Assembly (NCBI GenBank): GCA_937888935.1
Contig: CALARO010000004.1
Coordinates: 1 to 6,593 of the forward strand
Origin: an uncultured Clostridia bacterium
GTDB lineage: Bacteria > Bacillota > Clostridia > Christensenellales > Borkfalkiaceae
Reading direction: 5' to 3'
Length of the DNA: 6,593 nucleotides
Shown: positions 1 to 5,106 of the stretch, one piece after another
Position numbering within the stretch: position 1 is the first letter of the stretch
Layout of the letters: each line of letters opens with the position of its first letter
Translations under genes and position numbers: made by a program
The notes under the pieces: generated by a model
The model's input: only the letters and a program-made list of their open reading frames with translations
What the model was told of the DNA's origin: nothing
Database searches by the model: none

Positions 1-431
1 GTATTATGGCTGGGGTATCGCTTGCGATCGCGATGCTTACGGCGGGGCATGGTCAGAAGTTTTTCGCGCGGTTTACGAAAGGGTTCGGCGCGGCGTACGG
101 CGTGATCAATTACGCTTCGGACGTATTGAGTTACGCGCGGCTTTACGGGTTGCTGCTTTCGGGCGCGGTGATCGCGAACATCGTTTCTACTTACGCGATG
201 GCGTTTATTACGGGCGGCAACGTGATTGTGGCGGTTCTCGGCGTGGCTCTCATGGTGGCGGGGCATGCGTTTAACCTGGCGATGAGTTTGCTCGGCGCGT
301 ACATTCACGACGCGCGGCTTCAGTACGTGGAATTTTTCGGAAAGTTCTACGAAGGCGAGGGAGAGCTTTTCACGCCGCTGGGAAGTTCGCAAAAGTACGT
401 GTATCTGCTGCCGGCGGATGCGGCGGCGTAA
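1..431 (+). CDS. ntpI: V/A-type ATPase subunit I (subunit a), C-terminal part, 5' truncated by the window edge
   Basis: This is the last ~142 codons of the membrane stator subunit that forms the ion half-channels against the K ring. The frame is open from position 3, so the ATG at 6 is internal and the true start lies upstream. The full family protein is over 600 residues. Counting from that ATG, two hydrophobic blocks are visible (about residues 28-70 and 73-100). The first contains the family motif SYARLYGLLLSGAVIAN, whose Arg (codon 138-140) corresponds to the essential Arg of V-ATPase subunit a that faces the ion-carrying Glu of the c ring. The tail reads GAYIHDARLQYVEFFGKFYEGEG and then a FTPL-type ending, the usual end of bacterial subunit I. 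It is first in the I-K-E-C-F-A-B order and ends at TAA 429-431. No frame damage is seen in the visible part. Identity is secure. Confidence 0.93.
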   Translation, partial: IMAGVSLAIAMLTAGHGQKFFARFTKGFGAAYGVINYASDVLSYARLYGLLLSGAVIANIVSTYAMAFITGGNVIVAVLGVALMVAGHAFNLAMSLLGAYIHDARLQYVEFFGKFYEGEGELFTPLGSSQKYVYLLPADAAA

Positions 432-553
432 AAAGGCGGCTTTGGCATTATAAAGCGGTTTAAAATACAAAACGGTTAAAAACGTCGGGCGCGGAACATA
501 AGAACGCGGGCGGCGGAAAAAATAAAAACGATTAAGATCGGAGGATTTTTCTT
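432..553 (+). other. Intergenic gap between ntpI and ntpK
   Basis: This 122-base non-coding gap is A-rich in its middle and GC-rich around 486-515. It ends in the ntpK ribosome binding site. I see no strong inverted repeat followed by a T run, so no intrinsic terminator. A TTGGCA at 442-447 and A/T-rich hexamers near 461-471 are present but do not make a convincing promoter. Read-through from ntpI into ntpK is the simplest assumption. Confidence 0.5.
540..545 (+). promoter_or_regulatory. Shine-Dalgarno site for the ntpK N-terminal frame
   Basis: GGAGGA lies 8 bases before the ATG at 554. It is the strongest ribosome binding site in the window and fixes 554 as the true start of subunit K. It matters because the larger K reading frame (from 694 or 697) has no comparable site of its own. 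Confidence 0.8.
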
Positions 554-697
554 ATGGGTTATATGATTGCATTGTTCGGTATTGCGGCGTGCGTGCTGCT
601 TTGCGGCATCGGTTCGTGCCTTGGTTTGTACAAGACGGGTACGGCGGCTGCGGGCGTGCTTGGCGAAGAGCCGAAGAAGTTCGGTAAAGTAAGGTGA
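554..697 (+). CDS. ntpK: V/A-type ATPase subunit K (subunit c), N-terminal fragment with the first membrane helix
   Basis: A 47-residue frame starts at ATG 554 behind a strong GGAGGA site and ends at TGA 695-697. It reads MGYMIALFGIAACVLLCGIG, then a Gly/Ala-rich stretch and a polar loop GEEPKKFGK. That is the first transmembrane helix and first loop of subunit K (E. hirae NtpK has the matching PEKFGQ loop). A normal K continues straight into helix 2, but here the frame stops and the rest continues in a second frame from 694. The AAAGT at 686-690 is followed by the near-copy AAGGT at 691-695. Removing 691-695 joins the two frames as KFG-KVMVFV-LLPATQG, with the 6-residue spacing found in NtpK and in Thermus AtpL. 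The open questions are frameshift mutation, sequence error, or a real two-piece subunit. Confidence 0.8.
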   Translation: MGYMIALFGIAACVLLCGIGSCLGLYKTGTAAAGVLGEEPKKFGKVR

Positions 698-1038
698 TGG
701 TGTTTGTGTTGTTGCCCGCTACGCAGGGTATTTACGGCTTCATTATCGGCCTGATCGCTTCGGCGCAGCTGAAAGCGGGAATGGACGTATCTTCGGGTTG
801 GGCGGTGTTTGCCGCGGTGATGCCGATGGCGATTTCCGGTCTTGTTTCCGGCATTATGCAGGGCAAGTGCGCGGCGAATTGTATTTACGCGGTGGGCAAG
901 CAGGAATCTCTTTCCGGTAAGCTGATCGTGTACCCCGGTATGATCGAGTTCTACGCCATTCTCGGCCTGATTATTTCGATTATGCTTGTGGGCGGGATCA
1001 CGGTGACGCTTGCGCCCGTAGTGACGGCGGCGTTATAA
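694..1038 (+). CDS. ntpK: V/A-type ATPase subunit K (subunit c), main part with helices 2-4 and the ion-binding Glu
   Basis: This frame encodes 114 residues from GTG 694, or 113 from ATG 697, and ends at TAA 1036-1038. It carries the rest of the rotor proteolipid: helix 2 with LLPATQGIYGF, helix 3 with SGLVSGIMQGK, and helix 4 with IEFYAILGLIIS. The Glu codon at 946-948 is the ion-carrying carboxylate. Leu (712-714), Thr (721-723), Gln (724-726) and Gln (859-861) match NtpK Leu61, Thr64, Gln65 and Gln110, the sodium ligands, alongside Glu139. About 12 more residues follow helix 4 than in NtpK. There is no Shine-Dalgarno site at a proper distance, so translation would need coupling to the upstream fragment through the overlapping GTGATG. 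The full gene, with 5 bases removed, would give 159 residues, normal for the family. Family identity is certain; whether it is expressed as a separate polypeptide is not. Confidence 0.88.
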   Translation: MMVFVLLPATQGIYGFIIGLIASAQLKAGMDVSSGWAVFAAVMPMAISGLVSGIMQGKCAANCIYAVGKQESLSGKLIVYPGMIEFYAILGLIISIMLVGGITVTLAPVVTAAL

Positions 1039-1062
1039 GCGCGGGTTTAAGGATACGATAAA

Positions 1063-1731
1063 ATGAGTGTGGAAAGCATCGTAGAGAGAATACATTCCGA
1101 AGGCAAAGCCGAAGCGGAAAGTATTCTTGCTGCGGGAAAAAAGAAAGCGGACGAAACGGAAAGCGGGGCGAAAGCGGAAGCGGAACGGCTGCGGCGCGAA
1201 ACGGAAAGCGACGTGGAAAAGCGCGCCGCCGCGATTGCCGCGCATTATGCCGCTACGGCTCGGCTGGACGTGAAAAAAATCATGCTCGCCGCGCGGAAAA
1301 AAGCCGTGGAAAACGTGTACGCGGAAGCGAAAGCGCGATTGAAAGGGCTTGGGGAAGAAGAGACTTTATCGCTTTTCGATCGGCTGCTGAAAACGTATGC
1401 CGAAGAAGGCGACAGGGTGATTTTCGCCGAAAATTTCAAGTACGCGGCGGCGGTGAAGCTTCTGCCCGTGTTTGCGGAAAAGAAACTGAAAATCGTTTCG
1501 GGCGGCGAGGCAAAAGCTCTTGCGGGCGAGAAGTTCGACGGCGGATTGTATCTTTCCGGCGATACCGCGGATAAAGATCTTTCTTTCGACGCGCTTTTAA
1601 AAGCGGACAGAGAAAAGTACGAAGCGGGCATTGCGGCGGATCTTTTCGGCGGCGCGGGTTCGGCTGCCGGTTCGGCGGGGTCGGCTGCGGGTTCGGCTGC
1701 GGGTGTTTCGGCGAAGGAGAAAAGCGAGTGA
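1063..1731 (+). CDS. ntpE: V/A-type ATPase subunit E (peripheral stalk)
   Basis: This 222-residue protein is the E half of the E/G peripheral stalk, which holds the A/B hexamer against subunit I. Residues 1 to about 95 are charged and Ala/Glu/Lys-rich, beginning MSVESIVERIHSEGKAEAES, typical of the long N-terminal helix that pairs with the small G/H stalk subunit. The C-terminal globular part has FDGGLYLSGDTADKDLSFDALL, matching the conserved GG(F/L)IL...SF.ALL region. The family normally ends just after the IAADLF motif, but here a Gly/Ser/Ala-rich tail of about 25 residues follows, encoded by short DNA repeats. The start at 1063 is supported by TAAGGA at 1048-1053, 9 bases upstream. It follows ntpK after 24 bases, and its TGA overlaps the ntpC start, so it is co-translated within the operon. 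I see no damage to the core. Confidence 0.93.
   Translation: MSVESIVERIHSEGKAEAESILAAGKKKADETESGAKAEAERLRRETESDVEKRAAAIAAHYAATARLDVKKIMLAARKKAVENVYAEAKARLKGLGEEETLSLFDRLLKTYAEEGDRVIFAENFKYAAAVKLLPVFAEKKLKIVSGGEAKALAGEKFDGGLYLSGDTADKDLSFDALLKADREKYEAGIAADLFGGAGSAAGSAGSAAGSAAGVSAKEKSE
1657..1713 (+). repeat. Degenerate 12-base tandem repeat coding a Gly-Ser-Ala tail
   Basis: In frame inside ntpE, the unit GGTTCGGCTGCG occurs in near copies at 1657-1668, 1678-1689 and 1690-1701. A 9-base partial unit lies at 1669-1677 and a diverged unit at 1702-1713. They encode GSAA, GSA, GSAA, GSAA and GVSA. All changes keep the frame. Such slippage-prone repeats can vary in copy number between strains. Confidence 0.85.
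1714..1720 (+). promoter_or_regulatory. Shine-Dalgarno site for ntpC inside the end of ntpE
   Basis: AAGGAGA sits 7 bases before the GTG at 1728. It supports GTG rather than a downstream ATG as the ntpC start, and the GTGA overlap (1728-1731) indicates coupled translation of E and C. Confidence 0.75.
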
Positions 1732-2750
1732 TTTCGAGGACTTACGCGAACGGCGTGATTGCGGCGAAAGAAAAATATTTTCTCGGGGACAAGCTGCTGC
1801 GGCTGATTGAAACGGACGCGGCGGGCGCGTTGCGCGCCTTGAAAGAAAGCCGGTTCGGCGGCGAAAACGACGGCGCGGAAAACGGGAAATTTTCTTCGGA
1901 CGAAACGGAAGCGTTGATCGCGGCGGAAGAGACGAAAACCAACGCGTTTATCCGCGAATACGCGGGCAGCGAAGCGGAAAAAGAGTATTTTTTAGCTCCG
2001 CTTGATTGCCACAACGTAAAGGCGTATTTCAAGGCGAAACTTACGGGCGCGGAAGTTTCGAAAATGCTTGCGCCGGAAGGCGCGCTGGCGGTGAAAAAGA
2101 TTGCCGCGGCGTTTGAGAACGAAGATTATTCTTTGCTGCCCGGGTATCTTGCTTTTGCGGTTGCCGAAGCGGAAAAGGCTTGCGAAGGCGGCGCGGCGGG
2201 CAAGGGCGCGGAAGTGGGCGCGGCGTTTGAAAAGGCGTTGTTCGCGCATCTTTTCGCGGTGTGCAAAGGCGCGGGAAAATCGCGGCGCGCGCTTCGGGGC
2301 GCGCTGAAAGAAAAAGCCGATCTCACAAATCTGGTAACGGCGCTGCGTTCGGGTTCGGCGGAAGCCGCGGCGGGGCAGTACGTGCCTTGCGGCGCGCTCT
2401 CGGCGGAAGATTTTTCGTTTTGCTTTGCGGAAAACGCGGAACAGGCGGATAAGTTGTATAATAAGGCATGCGCAGGCGCGGGCGGCGCGAAAAAGAAAGC
2501 GTTGAAAACCGTGTACGAATTGTATCGGGGCGCGAAGGAATCGGGAAGCGTTGCGGAAGCGGAAAAGCGGCTTGCGGAAACGGAAATCCGGTTGTTTGAA
2601 GCGCGGAAGTACGAGCTTTCGGGAAGCGAGCCGTTTTTGTACTACGTGCTGCGCCGGAAGACGGAATGTGCGAACGTGCGCGCGGCGATGGTGTGCCTGA
2701 ATGCGGGCATGAAAGAAAGCGAGATTAAAAAACGCCTGCGGGGACTGTAA
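1728..2750 (+). CDS. ntpC: V/A-type ATPase subunit C (subunit d, rotor-ring adaptor)
   Basis: This 340-residue protein fits the usual ~330-355 of bacterial subunit C (AtpC/NtpC, eukaryotic subunit d). That subunit sits as a funnel on the K ring and joins it to the D/F central stalk. It opens MISRTYANGVIAAKEKYFL, the conserved Y.N.R/I..KE start. In the middle it has EKEYFLAPLDCHNVKAYFKAKLTG, matching the family's D.HN.K motif. Later it has KEKADLTNLVTALRSG, the second family motif (DL.N..T.LR). The end has FLYYVLRRKTECANVRAAMVCLNAGM, the third such repeat (a family mark is N.R....K), and a final RGL. The start is GTG, overlapping the ntpE stop by 4 bases with a good internal ribosome site. The frame is intact. 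It is unusually rich in Ala/Gly/Lys, with a soft Gly/Ala/Lys patch near residues 150-165. There is no sign of transfer. Confidence 0.93.
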   Translation: MISRTYANGVIAAKEKYFLGDKLLRLIETDAAGALRALKESRFGGENDGAENGKFSSDETEALIAAEETKTNAFIREYAGSEAEKEYFLAPLDCHNVKAYFKAKLTGAEVSKMLAPEGALAVKKIAAAFENEDYSLLPGYLAFAVAEAEKACEGGAAGKGAEVGAAFEKALFAHLFAVCKGAGKSRRALRGALKEKADLTNLVTALRSGSAEAAAGQYVPCGALSAEDFSFCFAENAEQADKLYNKACAGAGGAKKKALKTVYELYRGAKESGSVAEAEKRLAETEIRLFEARKYELSGSEPFLYYVLRRKTECANVRAAMVCLNAGMKESEIKKRLRGL

Positions 2751-2762
2751 GGGGGTAGAAAT

Positions 2763-3071
2763 ATGATCGGTAAAGCGGCGATCATCGGCGATGGCGACAG
2801 CATCACCGTGTTTAAAGCGGCGGGCGTGGACGCGTTCAGCGCAACGGACGAGAAGTCCGCGCGCGAGATTTTGCGTAAAATCGCCCGGGATTACAAGGTT
2901 ATTTTTCTTACGGAAGAGTTTGCGCGTCCGCTGAACGAGTTTTTGAAGCGGTTTGACGAAGAAGCGTACCCCGTGGTGGTTTCCGTGCCTTCGAAAAACG
3001 GTTCTTCGGGGTACGGCGTGGAAGCATTGAAAAATGCCTGTGAGCGTGCGCTCGGCGTAAATTTACTGTGA
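2763..3071 (+). CDS. ntpG: V/A-type ATPase subunit F (central stalk)
   Basis: This 102-residue protein is normal length for subunit F (AtpF; NtpG in E. hirae), the small alpha/beta protein that binds subunit D in the rotating central stalk. It begins MIGKAAIIGDGDSITVFKAAGV, the family's IGD.DSV.GF..AG signature. VIFLTEEFA near residue 50 matches the conserved (V)I(F/L)(I/L)TE.(L/F)A strand. YPVVVSVPSKNGSSGYGVEALK corresponds to the P.(I/V)..(I/V)P...G.....G...(L/I)(K/R) stretch, and the ending ERALGVNLL matches the usual ERA(V/L)G.(D/N)(I/L)L. The start at ATG 2763 has AAGGGGG at 2749-2755, about 7 bases upstream. The gap from ntpC is only 12 bases. The following 262-base spacer separates it from ntpA, which is wider than usual between these genes. 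Confidence 0.92.
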   Translation: MIGKAAIIGDGDSITVFKAAGVDAFSATDEKSAREILRKIARDYKVIFLTEEFARPLNEFLKRFDEEAYPVVVSVPSKNGSSGYGVEALKNACERALGVNLL

Positions 3072-3147
3072 ACGCGAGCGACTGCTTAAAAAGTATGACT
3101 GTGCTTGAAGTGAAGCGGGGGTAAGAAGTTAGCCGAAATAATAACTG

Positions 3148-3194
3148 CCCCTCATCAGTCAACTTCGTTGACAGCTTCCCCCCGAGGGGAAGCC
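3148..3194 (+). repeat. Two-hairpin intergenic repeat (REP/MITE-like)
   Basis: This element contains two adjacent perfect stems. GTCAAC (3158-3163) pairs with GTTGAC (3167-3172) across a TTC loop. GCTTCCCC (3174-3181) pairs with GGGGAAGC (3186-3193) across a CCGA loop. The opening CCCCTC (3148-3153) is also complementary to GAGGGG (3184-3189), so it can compete with the second stem and enclose the first. From memory, elements of the form CCCCTCATC...GTCA-loop-TGAC...CTTCCCC...GGGGAAG are scattered through intergenic regions of gut Clostridia. Only one copy is in this window, so the repeat status rests on recall rather than on sequence seen here. Its role is unknown; it could affect mRNA stability between ntpG and ntpA. 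Confidence 0.7.
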
Positions 3195-3319
3195 ACAAAG
3201 AGGCAGACAATTTTTGCTGATTTTTGAAAAAGCTAAAAGATGCAAAGGGAAGGCTTGAAAAAGGCAGTAAAACTTAAACGGTTTTCAATAAAATAAGTAA
3301 AAATCCTTCTGATATTTAT

Positions 3320-3325
3320 AAGGAA
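3320..3325 (+). promoter_or_regulatory. Shine-Dalgarno site for ntpA
   Basis: AAGGAA lies 8 bases before ATG 3334 and selects that start, which gives the usual subunit A N-terminus. TCCTT at 3304-3308 is complementary to AAGGA at 3320-3324 with an 11-base loop, so a weak 5-bp stem could partly hide the site. Confidence 0.7.
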
Positions 3326-3333
3326 TAAAAAAT

Positions 3334-5106
3334 ATGGCTACGATAGGTAAAACAATTAAAGTTTCCGGTCCGCTGATTGTGGCGGAAAACATGGCGGACG
3401 CCAAACTCTACGACGTGGTGCGCGTTTCCGAAAAAGGTCTGATCGGCGAAATCATCGAGCTTCGCGGCGACAAAGCTTCGATTCAGGTATACGAAGAAAC
3501 CGCCGGACTTGGCGTGGGCGAAGACGTGTATTCCACGGGCGAGCCGCTTTCCGCCGAGCTTGCGCCGGGACTGATCACCGGTATTTTCGACGGGATTCAA
3601 CGCCCGCTCACCGCGCTTTATTTCAAGTACGGCGATCGCATTTCGCGCGGCGTTTCCGTGAACAAGCTTTCCCGCGAGAAGAAATGGACGTTCGTTCCTT
3701 CGGCTTCCGTGGGCGACGAAGTTTCGGCGGGCGACGTGATCGGCACGGTGCAGGAAACGGAAATCGTTTGCCATAAAATTATGGTGCCTGCGGGCGTTCG
3801 GGGAAAAATTTCTTCGATTACGGCGGGCGATTTCACGATTGAAGAAACCATCGCGGTGGTGGAAACCGAAAACGGCGCGAAGCCTTTGTGCATGCTGCAA
3901 AAATGTCCCGTGCGTAAGGGCAGGGCGTACAAAGAAAAGCTCAACCCCGATCGCCCGATGGTTACGGGGCAGCGCGTGATTGATACGCTTTTCCCGATTG
4001 CAAAAGGCGGCGTGGCTGCCGTTCCCGGGCCTTTCGGAAGCGGCAAAACGGTGGTGCAGCATCAGCTTGCGAAATGGGCGGACGCGGACATTATCGTGTA
4101 CGTGGGTTGCGGCGAGCGCGGCAACGAGATGACGGACGTTTTAAACGAATTCCCCGAGCTGAAAGATCCGAAGACGGGCGAGCCTTTAATGAAGCGCACG
4201 GTGCTGATCGCGAACACGTCGGACATGCCCGTGGCGGCGCGCGAAGCTTCCATTTATACGGGCATTACGATTGCGGAATACTTCCGCGATATGGGCTACA
4301 ACGTGGCGATTATGGCGGACTCCACTTCGCGCTGGGCGGAAGCGCTTCGCGAAATGAGCGGTCGGCTTGAAGAAATGCCCGGCGACGAAGGTTACCCCGC
4401 GTATCTTGCGAGCCGTCTTGCCGAATTTTACGAGCGGGCGGGCATTGTGAAGGTGCTTGGCAAAGAAGATAAATGCGGATCGGTAACGGCGATCGGCGCG
4501 GTGTCGCCCCCGGGCGGCGATCTAAGCGAGCCTGTGGCGCAGGCGACTTTGCGTATCGTGAAAGTGTTCTGGGGACTTTCGGCTTCGCTTGCGTACAAGC
4601 GGCATTTCCCCGCGATCGACTGGTTGATTTCGTATTCGCTGTATGCGGACAAGATGAAAGAGTGGTACGATACGGCGGTGGGTAAGGATTTCTATCGCTA
4701 TCGCGGCGAAGTGATGAAGATTTTGCAGGAAGAAGCCGCGCTCGACGAGATCGTGCGCCTGGTGGGTATGGACGCGCTTTCGGCGAAAGATCGGCTGACG
4801 ATGGAAACGGCGAAGATGATCCGCGAAGACTTTTTGCATCAGAACGCGTTCCACGAAGTGGATACGTACACCTCGCTGAAAAAGCAGCTTGCCATGCTGA
4901 AACTCATTTGCGGTTTTCAGAAAGCGGCTGGCGAAGCGGTGGCGCAGTACGTGGATTTAAACGATATTCTTGCCGCGCCGTTCAAGGAAAAAATCGGGCG
5001 CGCGAAGTACGTGCCGGAAGAAAATATCGGTCAGCTCGAAGAGATTTACACCGAAATGCTGAGCGAAATCAAGGCGCTTTGCGAGGGAGAGAGAGAAGAT
5101 GTTTAA
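3334..5106 (+). CDS. ntpA: V/A-type ATPase catalytic subunit A
   Basis: This 590-residue protein is full length for bacterial subunit A (usually 585-600), the nucleotide-hydrolysing or -synthesising subunit alternating with B in the A3B3 hexamer. The N-terminal barrel starts TIKVSGPLIVAENM. Residues ~115-195 form the A-type non-homologous insertion (contains VPAGVRGKISSITAGDFTIEE). The P-loop GPFGSGKT is at residues 232-239. GCGERGNEMTDVL (258-270) carries the catalytic Glu of the GER region at 261. The Walker B strand VAIMADS is at 324-330. MPGDEGYPAYL and ASRLAEFYERAG follow at 348-370, and SPPGGDLSEP (391-400) is the family signature. All key residues are present and the frame is clean. 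It begins 262 bases after ntpG and its 3' end overlaps ntpB by 8 bases, so A and B are translationally coupled. Confidence 0.97.
   Translation: MATIGKTIKVSGPLIVAENMADAKLYDVVRVSEKGLIGEIIELRGDKASIQVYEETAGLGVGEDVYSTGEPLSAELAPGLITGIFDGIQRPLTALYFKYGDRISRGVSVNKLSREKKWTFVPSASVGDEVSAGDVIGTVQETEIVCHKIMVPAGVRGKISSITAGDFTIEETIAVVETENGAKPLCMLQKCPVRKGRAYKEKLNPDRPMVTGQRVIDTLFPIAKGGVAAVPGPFGSGKTVVQHQLAKWADADIIVYVGCGERGNEMTDVLNEFPELKDPKTGEPLMKRTVLIANTSDMPVAAREASIYTGITIAEYFRDMGYNVAIMADSTSRWAEALREMSGRLEEMPGDEGYPAYLASRLAEFYERAGIVKVLGKEDKCGSVTAIGAVSPPGGDLSEPVAQATLRIVKVFWGLSASLAYKRHFPAIDWLISYSLYADKMKEWYDTAVGKDFYRYRGEVMKILQEEAALDEIVRLVGMDALSAKDRLTMETAKMIREDFLHQNAFHEVDTYTSLKKQLAMLKLICGFQKAAGEAVAQYVDLNDILAAPFKEKIGRAKYVPEENIGQLEEIYTEMLSEIKALCEGEREDV

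Larger units (their letters stand above)
3072..3333 (+). other. AT-richer spacer between ntpG and ntpA, carrying a two-hairpin repeat
   Basis: This 262-base stretch holds no credible gene on either strand. Its 3' half (about 3205-3333) is clearly more A/T-rich than the surrounding genes. It contains the two-hairpin element at 3148-3194 and the ntpA ribosome site at 3320-3325. TAAAAT at 3289-3294 resembles a -10 box, but no matching -35 box lies 16-18 bases upstream, so a separate ntpA promoter is possible but not shown. No stem followed directly by a T run is present; the nearest TTTTT lies 17 bases after the second stem. Confidence 0.6.

Noticed and set aside
442..471. TTGGCA (442-447) with TACAAA (466-471) as a promoter for ntpK
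   Set aside because: The spacing is 18 bases, but the -10 match is only 4 of 6 and A/T-rich hexamers are frequent in this gap. The operon context does not require a promoter here.
3080..3111. Imperfect direct repeat GACTGCTT...AAGT / GACTGTGCTT...AAGT after ntpG
   Set aside because: It has too many gaps and mismatches to separate from chance, and there is no third copy or flanking structure.
2908..3210. Minus-strand frame of 100 codons across the ntpG end and the spacer
   Set aside because: Its N-terminal part (PLGGKLSTKLTDEG) is just the two-hairpin repeat read on the minus strand, and the rest is antisense to ntpG. Such repeat-derived frames are common spurious gene calls.
3174..3215. GC-rich stem (3174-3193) as an intrinsic terminator after ntpG
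   Set aside because: The stem is strong, but no T run follows directly; TTTTT begins 17 bases later at 3211. It fits a repeat element better than a terminator.
3316..4062. Minus-strand frame of 248 codons antisense to ntpA
   Set aside because: It is His/Arg/Phe-rich, shares no family motif and lies opposite a perfectly conserved catalytic subunit. It is a by-product of the GC-rich codon pattern.
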